Below are positions 11,771-32,979 of a stretch of DNA of 64,000 nucleotides, one piece after another. The translations under genes and the position numbers were made by a program. The DNA is from Apteryx mantelli. Its lineage: Eukaryota; Chordata; Aves; Apterygiformes; Apterygidae. Position 1 is the first letter of the stretch. Every line of letters begins with the position of its first letter. Under the pieces are notes generated by a model. That model saw nothing but the letters and a program-made list of their open reading frames with translations, was not told where the DNA came from and searched no databases. The stretch lies in NCBI RefSeq assembly GCF_036417845.1, contig NC_089981.1, positions 761,501 to 825,500 of the forward strand, read 5' to 3'.

Positions 11771-13320
11771 CAGTACAAAACCAGCACTGGGGGACCCTAA
11801 AATATTAGACCTGTGTGGGAAGACCCTATGATAAGGGACTATCCCTGGGGAGACCCTATGAAAACAAACCAGTGCGGGGGAGACTTTCCCATAACGTAAA
11901 GCCCCAGGGAGGACCAACAATAGCCCAGGGCCCCAGGAGACCCTACAATAACATGCCAGCATGCCTGGCCCAAGTCTCCATGTCCCCACTGTCCTAAGCA
12001 GCCCAGCAGAGATCCACCAGCGCATGTCCTCTCAGTCCAGGGAGACCCTACAATAACACCCCAGCACACACTGCTGTGTTGTGGTAGGGTCACAACAGCA
12101 GTGGTCGACAAGCCAATAATAATGTTGTGGTCCTACAACGGTGCAGCAGCATCCTCAAGTGACCCTGCAATAACAACCTGGGCGCACAGCTCGGGAGCCC
12201 AGCTGAGGCCACAGCACCACTGCAGTGCTTTTGTCACATCCCCGAGGGAGGGAGACCCTACAGCAACACACAGCCTGGGCATCCTGGGGGCCCCGCAATA
12301 ACACACAGCCTCTCCGGTCCCTGGGACCCTATCGTAAAACTGGGACCTCCTGGAGACCCTACACTAACACTGGGACCCTAAAATAATGGTAGTCTGTGTA
12401 GTCGCTGAGAGCCTAAGACAGCATTGTACCCTACAATGACACACAGCCCGTGTATGCCCTGTGACCCTACAATAACACTAGTGACCCTCTAACACGCAGC
12501 CCACGTAGTCCCACGACCCTTCAATAACACTGTGGCCCTACAGCCCCATGCAGCCTGTGTACTCCCACTACCTGACAATAACACTAGTGACCCTACAGCC
12601 ACACGCAGCCTGTGTGCTCCCACTACCCTGAAATAACACTAGTGACCCTACAGCCCCACGCAGCCTGTGTACTCCCACTACCCTGCAATAGCACTAGTGA
12701 CCCTACAGCCACACGCAGCCTGTGTGCTCCTGTGAGCCTACAATAACACTAGTGACCCTCTAACACGCAGCCTACGTAGTCCCACGACCCTACAATAACA
12801 CTGTGGCCCTACAACAGCACACAGCCTGTGTACTCCCACTGCCCTGCAATAACACTAGTGACCCTACAGCCACACACAGCCTGTGTGCTCCTGTGACCCT
12901 ACAATAACACTAGTGACCCTCTAACACGCAGCCCACGTAGTCCCACGACCCTTCAATAACACTGTGGCCCTACAATAGCACACAGCCTGTGTACTCCCAC
13001 TACCCTGCAATAACACTAGTGATCCTACAGCCACACGCAGCCTGTGTGCTCCTGTGAGCCTACAATAACACTAGCGACCCTACAGCCACACGCAGCTTGT
13101 GTACTCCCAATACCTGACAATAACACTAGTGACCCTACAGCCACACGCAGCTTGTGTACTCCCAATACCTGACAACAACACTAGCGACCCTACAGCCACA
13201 CGCAGCCTGTGTACTCCCAATACCTGACAATAACACTAGCGACCCTACAGCCACACGCAGCCTGTGTACTCCCACTACCTGACAACAACACCAGTGACCC
13301 TCCAGTAACTGTGCGGCCTG
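11771..13320. repeat. Diverged relative of the 30-bp array, then about 17 copies of a 54-55 bp unit
   Basis: From 11771 to about 12370 the 30-bp unit decays into scattered ACCCTACAATAACA pieces. From about 12370 to 13320 a longer unit repeats (CCTACAGCCACACGCAGCCT, GTGTACTCCC, CAATAACACTAGTGAC). The shared CCTRCAATAACA core suggests one family with the 10.9-11.8 kb array. Confidence 0.85.
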
Positions 13321-13378
13321 ACGCGGTCCAGGGTTGCTGTCTCTCTGGAGAGGGGCTCCCTGCGCCCTTCCTTCAAGA

Positions 13379-13386
13379 TGACGTCA
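13379..13386. promoter_or_regulatory. Second perfect CRE, with a near-CRE close by
   Basis: TGACGTCA in CAAGATGACGTCACAACC, followed within 50 bp by GGTCACAG and TGACATCA, then a GC box (GGGGGCGG) near 13434. It resembles a small promoter or enhancer just after the satellite array. No gene start is recognised next to it. Confidence 0.35.
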
Positions 13387-13526
13387 CAACCAGACTCTAT
13401 GAGGTCACAGCACCGGGCGATGACATCACAGGAGGGGGCGGAGCAACGAGGAGCACCAGGCGGAGAGCGAAGCGACGGAGCCCCCAGGCAGGGCGGCGCA
13501 GGCGGCGGGGGCCCCCCCGCCACCCC

Positions 13527-13532
13527 AATAAA
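13527..13532 (+). terminator. Polyadenylation signal AATAAA, possibly for CARNS1
   Basis: CCCCAATAAAGGCC with a GT-rich stretch (GTGTCGTTG) about 25 bp downstream. It is the first canonical + strand AATAAA I see after the CARNS1 stop at 10192. If used, CARNS1 would have a 3.3-kb 3'UTR made mostly of tandem repeats. A closer non-canonical site is equally possible. Confidence 0.4.
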
Positions 13533-14109
13533 GGCCGTGCACAGCCGCAGCCTCCCCGTGTCGTTGCCCCGCGGCAGGGGCCGGCGGCACCGCGGCGCTC
13601 CGCCGCCGCTGGCTCCCGGCGCGTCCCCGGGCCCCTGCGCAAGCGGTGACATTTCAGCCTGAACTCCTGCCCTTTGGCCACGGCCGGGCAGAGCCCCCCA
13701 CGCCGCAACCCGATCCCAGCCCGGGCGCCGTGCCAGCCCGGGGGCCGGGCACTGCCTGCCGGGCAGGGGCTCAGCTCGGCAGCGCCTGCCAGGGCCCTGC
13801 GTGCGGGCTGTGCCCCTCGCCTGTGCCGGCGGCGAGGCGAGACTGGCCCTCTGCCCGCCCGGGGACACCAGCTGTTCCCGGTCAGGATGCCAGGTGCCCG
13901 GCTCCGGTTACCGGCAGGGAAGAGCTGCAGAGCCGGCAGGGAGGCAGGGCCGGGGCAAGGGACGTGCTGGCACCCGGGGCTGCCAGGGGAACCCGTGGGT
14001 GCCAGGCACCGAGGACAAGGGTAGCCACGCCGCCAGGGTGGGCCGGGTGGGGAGATGCCGCAGACCCCAGGGGGACACAACCGGGCTGGGGAGCAGGGAA
14101 GTGCCCTGG

Positions 14110-15460
14110 CCAGGGACAGTGACAGCCCGGCACAGCTGGGGACAGCTGGATACAGCAGGGCACAGTCCAGCACGGTCTGGCGCAGCCCGACACAGCCGAC
14201 CTCAGCCTGGTACCACCGGGCACTGCCCTGCACCGCCTGGCAAAGCCCGACACAGCTCAGTACCGCCCAGAAAAGCCCAATAGAGCCCCCAAAAAAACAA
14301 CAAGCCCAGCAAAGCCCAAAAAAGCCTAGCAAAGTCCACAACCACTCCAAAGAGCCCAAAACAGCACAAAAAAAGCCCAGCACAGGCCAGAACAGCCTTG
14401 AACAGCATCCCCCCTCCAAAAAAAAAAGCTGAAAAAAGTCCCCAAATAGCCCAGAAGAGCCAGAAGAGCCAGACGAGCCCTGCACTACCTGGAACAGCCC
14501 AAAACAGACCCAAAGAGCCCAAAACAGCCCAGATAAACCCAACATAGCCTGAAAAAGCCCCCAAAAGAGCCCCAAACAGTCCCCAAAGGTCCCCCAAAAG
14601 CCCCCAAACTGCCCCAAACTGCACAGCAATGCCCAGAACTGCCCAAGAAAGCCCAGCCCGGAACAGCCCTCCAAAGCCCCCAAAAGTCTGGCAGGGACCA
14701 GCACAGCCTGAAAAAGCCCAGCAGAGCCCAGCCCAGCCCAGCCCAGAATACCCCCAAACAGCCCCAAACAGCCTGAAAAAGCAAAAAAAAGCCCAGCACA
14801 GCCCCAAACAGCCCCCCAAAAGCCCGGCACAGCCCTGAACTACCCCCAAAAGCCCAAAGAAGCCTGGAAGAACCCAAATAGCTCAAAACAGTCCGACACC
14901 ACCTGACAAAGCCCAGCAGAGCCTGGCACAGCCCAACAAAACCCGAAAAAGCCCAGCAGAGCCCAGAACAACCCAGCGCAGCCTGGCACTGCCTGACACA
15001 GACCAAAAAAGCCCAGCCCAGCCTGAAACAGCCCGGCACAGCCCAATAGAGCCTGAAAAAAAACCAACAAAACCCAGCAAAGCTTAGAACAGCACAACAC
15101 AACCCAGCTCACCCTGGCACAGTCAGGAAGAGCCCAAACAGCTCCAAGCAGCCCCAAGCAGGCTGATATAACCCGAAACAGCCCAGCCCAGCCTGGAACA
15201 GCCCGGCACAGCCCGAAAAAGCCCAGGAACCCCAGACCCTGGAGGCAAGAAAGAAAGTCTGGAGAAAGGAAGACTTTCCCTTGGTTGAGGAGGATCAGGT
15301 TAGAGATCATTTAGGCAAACTTGACGCCCACAAATCCATAGGCCGGCAGAGCCCGACTTCAGCCCGGCAGAGCCTGACTCAGCCTGGACGCAGCCCAGCA
15401 CAGCCCGACAGAGCCCCCAAAAGCCCGGCAGAGCCGAGCACAGCCCCCAAAAGCCCCAGG
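14110..15460. repeat. Degenerate AGCCC-based repeat, 1.3 kb
   Basis: Endless variants of AGCCCAGCACAGCCC / AGCCCGAAAAAGCCC with a loose 5- and 10-bp rhythm. 15235-15345 is a non-repetitive island. The - strand reads as Gly/Leu/Phe/Trp-rich hydrophobic sequence in more than one frame, which is a composition effect. 13540-14110 before it is GC-rich unique sequence with no gene recognised. Confidence 0.85.
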
Positions 15461-15730
15461 GACGCGGACCAGCTGGGGGAGAGGGGCGCAGGGAGCAGCT
15501 GGTGACCTGCCGGGGGCTGGGGGGACGGGGACGGGCACCAGCTTGGGGTGAGACGGCTGAGGACCTGGGCTTGGCTACAGGCGAGGGGGAGCGGGACCGT
15601 GCGGGGACTGGAACGGGGGTGGGATGGGGGCGAGGAGGACTGGGCCCTGCTGGCGACAGGGGCACGGGCCGGCCGCCACAGCGCCGGGCTCTCCGGCGGG
15701 GCCGGGCCGGGCCGGTGGCGCCCAGCTGCC

Positions 15731-15885
15731 GGACTCCACTTCCCGCGAGCCCCCGCGCGGCCGGACTCCACTTCCCGCAAGCCCCCGCGCGGCCGGACTA
15801 CACCTCCCGTGAGGCCCCGCGCGGCCGGACTACAACTCCCGCGAGCCCCCGCGCGGCCGCGCCCCGCCTCCCAGCGTGCCCCGCG
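15731..15885 (+). promoter_or_regulatory. RPS6KB2: Tandem ZNF143-like sites in RPS6KB2 promoter
   Basis: Four head-to-tail 32-bp units begin at 15731, 15763, 15795 and 15827. Each contains a version of ACTACAACTCCCGCGAG, close to the ZNF143/STAF consensus ACTACAAYTCCCAGCATGC; the third and fourth copies fit best on the left half. A fifth, degenerate copy (CTCCCAGCGTGCC near 15867) matches the right half best. They sit about 200-330 bp upstream of the RPS6KB2 ATG in a CpG island. Motif and spacing are seen directly; factor binding is inferred. Confidence 0.6.
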
Positions 15886-15958
15886 GCGCGGAGCGGCGCG
15901 GCGGGCGCGGGCGGCGGGGATGCCGCGGGGTGTCCCCCGGTGACGCGGGGCGCGCGCG

Positions 15959-16002
15959 CGGCGCGGCGGTGACGCGGCGGTGACGCGGCGGTGACGCGGC
16001 GG
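15959..16002 (+). promoter_or_regulatory. 11-bp repeat of CRE half-sites before RPS6KB2 ATG
   Basis: CGGCGGTGACG repeats three times (TGACG at 15970, 15981 and 15992), then a fourth altered copy. About one helical turn separates successive TGACG half-sites. It is probably in the 5'UTR or core promoter. Confidence 0.4.
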
Positions 16003-16063
16003 TCGGGGCGGGCCCGGCCCGGCCCGCCGGGGATCCCGGTGCGGCGGCGGCGGCGGCGGCATC

Positions 16064-23351
<7,288 letters not shown>

Positions 23352-23699
23352 GGGGGGGCGGGGGGGGAGGCTGGGGACAGGGTGGGGGCGCATGACCCAG
23401 GTGAAGGAGGGGAAGCCCCGGGCCGGGGTCCCGCCCCACGGCAGAGGGCCCCGGTACCCGCCGTGGGGCCGAGCGGGCGCCCCCCCCAGAGCTGCTTGCG
23501 CTGGCATGGGGTGCAGGGAGAGGACGCGCCCCAGGGGGCCGGCAACGTGCTGCCAATCACTGCTGCCAATCATGTTTTTTGGGGGGGGGGCGCGGCCCCC
23601 CCGCAGCACAGGCAGGGCCCCACAGTGCCAGGCCCCCCCACTGGGGCAAGGGGGGGCGTGGGCTGGGGGTGCCCCTGCCCTGCTGCTGGATCTGTGCCA

Positions 23700-23705
23700 A
23701 TTAAA
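23700..23705 (+). terminator. RPS6KB2: Polyadenylation signal of RPS6KB2
   Basis: ATTAAA about 350 bp after the RPS6KB2 stop, followed by TTTGATCAGTCGTGG. It faces the PTPRCAP signal 230 bp away, so the two genes converge. Confidence 0.7.
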
Positions 23706-23934
23706 GGACTTTGATCAGTCGTGGGTAGCCCTGTCCTCGGGGTGGGGAGGGGTGCAGGGGGTGGGGGGTGGCCCCCCCTGCCTGGGGGTGGAGGGACGAG
23801 GTGGGATCTCTGCCCCCAGGCCCTGCCCCCTTTTCATCAAGCCCCGCCCCTTCCCCTAAGCCCCTCCCCTTCCCCTAGGCCCCGCCCCCTCCAGCCCACA
23901 GAAGTGGCGGGCCATGGAAGGGCCAATCTGCTCT

Positions 23935-23940
23935 TTTATT
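23935..23940 (-). terminator. PTPRCAP: Polyadenylation signal of PTPRCAP
   Basis: TTTATT on + is AATAAA on -, about 300 bp after the PTPRCAP stop at 24237-24239. Confidence 0.7.
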
Positions 23941-24236
23941 GGTCAGTGGCTGCACCTGCACAGCCAATGGGGAGCCTCCGCCGGGGGCGGGGGGAGCGGG
24001 CGCCCAGAGCCTGCAGGGCCCCCCCGGGGTGGGGGGCGCAGCGGGGTCCGGGGTCGGGGACCCGGCCGGGGGGGGGGGCTCAGGGCAGGGCGTCACCCCG
24101 GGCAGGGGGCCGCCGCGGCCAGCAGGCCCCCCCCATGGCAGGGTGTTCCCCGGGGCTGGGGGACCCTGCGGGCAGGGGGCCCCCGAGGACAGGGGCCCCC
24201 CCGCAGGCCGGCCCCCCCCCCCCCCCCCCCGTGGCC

Positions 24237-25932
24237 TCAGAGGGCGGTGACGTGGGGCCGCGCGTCCCCCCAGGCGGCCGTCCCCGAGAAGGCGTGGAGG
24301 TCGCTGAGCAGGGCCTCGGCGCTGCCCCCCGCCACCTGCCCGGCCGAGGGGGGGGTCCCAGCCAGGTCCGCGGGCTCTGCGCCCGGCGCGTCGTCTGTCT
24401 CCACGGTCAAGGCTGCCGTGGCCTCCTCTTCCTCCTCCTCCTCCTCCTCCTTCTCCTCCTCTTCGTCCTCCTCATCCTGCTGGTCCTGGGCCAGGGCATC
24501 AGCTCCTCCTCCTCGTCGCGGGGGGGCCTCACCTCATCCTCGGCCTCATCGGGGCCCTGTGCCCGGGGGAGGCTGTGGCCCGCAGGCGGCTCCAGCGGCC
24601 CTGCAGCAGCGCCAGGGCCCGGCGACCCAGGGGCCGGGGGTGGTAGCGCCCGGCGGAGAGGGCGGCAGAGGTGGTGCCAGGCCAGGGCCAGCCCCAGGGC
24701 CAGGCACAGCAGGACGCCCACCAGGGCCCCCACGGCCCGGTCGCTGCGGCTGCCCACCGGTTCCGAGGCGGCCGCCAGCCCCGGCAGCGCCAGCAGCAGC
24801 AGCGAGCCCCGGGGGCCGCGGGCACGGCGGCGCTGCAGCCTGCGGGACGGCGGTGCCGGGTCAGGCAGCTCGGCACGGTGCCCGGCTCTTCCCTGCCAGC
24901 CCGGCCCGTAGGGTTTCCCCGCACGGTCGCAGCTTCCCAGGCCCTTCCCCGTCCCGGAAAGCTGGGCAGGCCCGGAGCAAAGGGCAGTGGGACCGAGGGG
25001 ATGGGGACGCAAAGTGGGCCCCCGCTGCCACCCCCGCCTCCCCCACCCCCCCCGCCCCCCAGAACCCGGCGTCATGCTCGGGCAGGTGCCCACGCCAGCC
25101 CTGCTTGACGGGAAGCTGCAGGCAGCCGCAGCACCTGCAGCTGCAGGGCGGAGGAAGCCAGGCCTGCCGCCACCCCCGCACAGCCCCACGGTGCCTGCAC
25201 AGCCCCACGGCTCTGTACAGCCTCGCAGCTCTGCAAGCAGCCTGTTGTGCACAGCCCCACGGCGCTGCACAGCCCCGCGCGCCGGCGCGGTGCCGCAGCC
25301 CACCCGGCCCCACAGCAGCTGCACAGCCCCAAGCCCTATGCAATTCCCCTCCTCCAGCCACACCTGCAAAGGCCCCTAGCCCTGCGCGCCCTGTCGCCCT
25401 GCCCCATAGCGCCTGCAAGGCCATGAGGCTGCAGCGTCCCACACAGCTGCACAGTGCCCACCCCAATTTGCCCCCCCCCCCCCCCAGCCCCAGCGTACCC
25501 CAGCAGCTCCAGAAGAACCAGCTCAGCCCATAACCCTGTGCACCCCTCCCTCCCCAGGGCCCCACAGCACCCTGTAGCCCCCTGCCCTGGTCTTGTAGCT
25601 CTGCCTGGCCCCACAGAGCCCAATGGCACCTGCTTTGCCCCCCCCCCCCCAGTAGCACCTGCAAGACCCCATAGCAAAGGCCTTAAAGCCTGTGCAGCCC
25701 CATAGTGCTGCCCCCACAGCCCTGCACACCCTATAGCAGTGGCAAAGCACCCCCCCCCCCCCCCCCAAAAAAAAAACCCCACCACATAGCACCTTCTCTG
25801 AGTGCTTCTGGGGAGGGCAGGAAAAGGGCTGGATTTGGAGGCAGCTCCTGCCTTAGGAGCCTGGTCCCACGGTCCCCTCATCCCCCCCCCCCCCCCCCCC
25901 CAGCTACCCTCCCCCTTTGGGATGCTCACCAT
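24237..25932 (-). CDS. PTPRCAP: CD45-associated protein (LPAP), frame interrupted
   Basis: Small lymphocyte transmembrane adaptor that binds CD45 (PTPRC). The main exon is 24237-24839 (acceptor CCCGCAG). Seen: a signal-peptide-like RGSLLLLALPGLAAA, a transmembrane stretch (ALVGVLLCLALGLALAW), a juxtamembrane RYHPRPLGRRAL matching human YYHPARLGAAL, an acidic Glu-rich tail, and the diagnostic end GSAEALLSDLHAF..AAW..HVTAL. These pieces lie in different frames. At least two or three frame changes are needed: after the transmembrane segment, before DEAEDEV, and before the polyglutamate tail, all in C/G-rich runs. A likely first exon is the ATG at 25930-25932 (GGCGATG|GTGAGC), coding Met only, as in CARNS1. 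Identity is sure from the C-terminus and the neighbours. Whether the breaks are assembly errors or decay cannot be told here. Confidence 0.75.
25175..25360. repeat. Short CACAGCCCCACGG repeat in PTPRCAP intron
   Basis: About ten loose copies of GCACAGCCCCACGGC. The rest of 25370-26480 is C/G homopolymer-rich sequence (long C tracts near 25475, 25750 and 25885) in which I recognise no gene apart from the candidate PTPRCAP first exon. Confidence 0.6.
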
Positions 25933-26369
25933 CGCCGGGTGCTGCCGGAGCAGGTCCTGGTGCTGTGCTGGGGGGGCGGGGGGGGGCCCTCCCTGGTGTT
26001 TCCGGCCTGACGTGCAGCGGATGTATCGGGGGGGGGGGGGGGGGAGGATGGGTGCTACCCGCCTACCCGAAATGCACTCAGGCAACCCAGGGGTGTGAGG
26101 TGCTGCACTATAGCCGCGGCGGCCTGTGATCGGGCCCTGGCCGGGTGGGGAGGGTCCGGCGTCCCCAGCCCCTGCCAGCTCCGGGTCAGGAGCCCTAGGC
26201 CTGGCTCTGGCTGGGGACACAGTAGCCCCCCGCCGGGTGTGAGCACCCCCCCAACCATCCCCCCCACACACACACACCCGCCCGCGCCATTTCCTGCCCG
26301 AGGCGAGAGCGGGTACCCGTGACTGCTGCGCCTTCCTGCCCTCGCGCCTGGGGGGCTGCGGAGGAACAC

Positions 26370-26370
26370 G

Positions 26371-26408
<38 letters not shown>
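26370..26408. repeat. (CA)n microsatellite
   Basis: Nearly pure CA dinucleotides for about 38 bp, between the PTPRCAP 5' region and the CORO1B 3' end. Confidence 0.95.
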
Positions 26409-26409
<1 letters not shown>

Positions 26410-26499
26410 CCCAGGAGCTCTCTAACCCTTGTGGTGCTTAATGCCCCTAGGCTGCCCCCAGCCCCCCCACTCAGCAAACGTCTTTCTTATAAAGAAACC

Positions 26500-26505
26500 T
26501 TTATT
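26500..26505 (-). terminator. CORO1B: Polyadenylation signal of CORO1B
   Basis: TTTATT on + is AATAAA on -, giving a 3'UTR of about 0.6 kb from the stop near 27082. 26510-27080 is this 3'UTR: GC-rich, no other feature recognised. Confidence 0.7.
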
Positions 26506-27081
26506 TGGAGTGAAAATATAGATTTTGACCCTGCACGGTGGGGGCGGGGGAGATGAGATGAGGGGAGGGGAAGAACCCCCCCCCAAAATATGGGGAGGGA
26601 CACACTCCCATAGGCATGGAGTAGATGATGCCATGCCCCATAGGAGGGGTGGAAGACCCCACACCCCCCACAGGGACATGGGGGGGCGGAGGGGGTGCAG
26701 GGCATATAGCATTTGATCCTAGAACGACCCCCCCCATCCCGAGGGGGTGGTTGTGGGGGGCGATGGTCCATGATTTGGGGGGCACAGCCAAGGGCAGCAC
26801 CCAGTAAGGCAATGGGGGTGATGGGGGAAGCGGCCACAGGACAAGGTGTGGGGGGGTTTGGTCAGCCGTACAAAACAAGGAGGCCCCAGCAGCAGGAAGG
26901 AGCCCCCGGGGGTGGTACTAGGGGGTCAGGGGACGGGGCTGGGGGTCCCTGGAGGTCTGGACAAGCACTGGGGGGCTGCGGGGCAGAGCCATGGTCCTGG
27001 CCGTGGTCCCTGGGGCATGCTGGGGTCCCCCAAGGGGGGGGCAGGGGGTCGCGGGGCGGCGGGCCCGGCCCCCCGGGCGCC

Positions 27082-32225
<5,144 letters not shown>

Positions 32226-32514
32226 GGCCGGAGCTGGCCTCGACGGGCCGGGAGGGACCCCCGGGGCCGCTTCCCCCGCGCCGGGCCGGGAGGGACCCGC
32301 GCCGCCGCGCACGACGGAGCCGCGGCATCGCCGGGCCGGGGCACCCCAGCGCGGCGGCCCCAGCCCCGCACTCACCGGCAGGCCGGGCCGGGCCGGGCCG
32401 GGCCCGAGCCGGGCGGAGCGGAGCGGGGCCGGTCGGGGGCCGCTGTCGCTGCCGGTGCCGGTACCGGTACCGGTACGGCCGGGAGGAAGTGAGCGGCGCC
32501 GCCCCGCCCCGCGC

Positions 32515-32930
32515 TGCCCGCGCCTGCGCACTGCGCGCCCGCGCTGCCGGGGGCTCTGCCGGGGTGGGGGGGCCGCCCGCGCCTGCGCACTGCGCGCCCG
32601 CGCCCCGCGCTGCCGGGGGCTCTGCCGGGGGAGGGGGGCCGCCCGCGCCTGCGCACTGCGCGCCCGCGCCCCGCGCTGCCGGGGGCTCTGCCGGGGTGGG
32701 GGGGCCGCCCGCGCCTGCGCACTGCGCGCCCGCGCCCCGCGCGGCCGGGGGCTCTGCCGGGGGAGGGGGCGCCGCCCGTGCCTGCGCACTGCGCGCCCGC
32801 GCTCCCGGGGGTTCTGCCGGGGGAGGGGGCGCCGCCCGCGCCTGCGCACTGCGCGCCCGCGCTCCCGGGGGCTCTGCCGGGGGAGGGGGCGCCGCCCGCG
32901 CCTGCGCACTGCGGCGCGGGGGCAGCGGGG
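32515..32930. repeat. 60-66 bp CpG tandem repeat at CORO1B promoter
   Basis: Seven copies of a unit holding CCTGCGCACTGCGCGCCCGC and GGGGGCTCTGCCGGGG. It is directly upstream of the likely CORO1B first exon (about 32374-32500, - strand). TGCGCA is an NRF1 half-site, present once per unit. Confidence 0.9.
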
Positions 32931-32979
32931 GCCACGCGGGGCGCGTGGGGACGGGCCGGGGACGCGGTGTGGGGGCACC

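Noticed and set aside
13397-15310. Hydrophobic Gly/Leu/Phe-rich - strand frames resembling membrane proteins
   Set aside because: Several overlapping frames give the same type of sequence because the DNA is a degenerate GGGCT repeat; no start context, no domain.
32520-32930. Full NRF1 sites in the CORO1B promoter repeat
   Set aside because: The sequence is GCGCACTGCGC, one base longer than the GCGCAYGCGC consensus, so only half-sites can be claimed.
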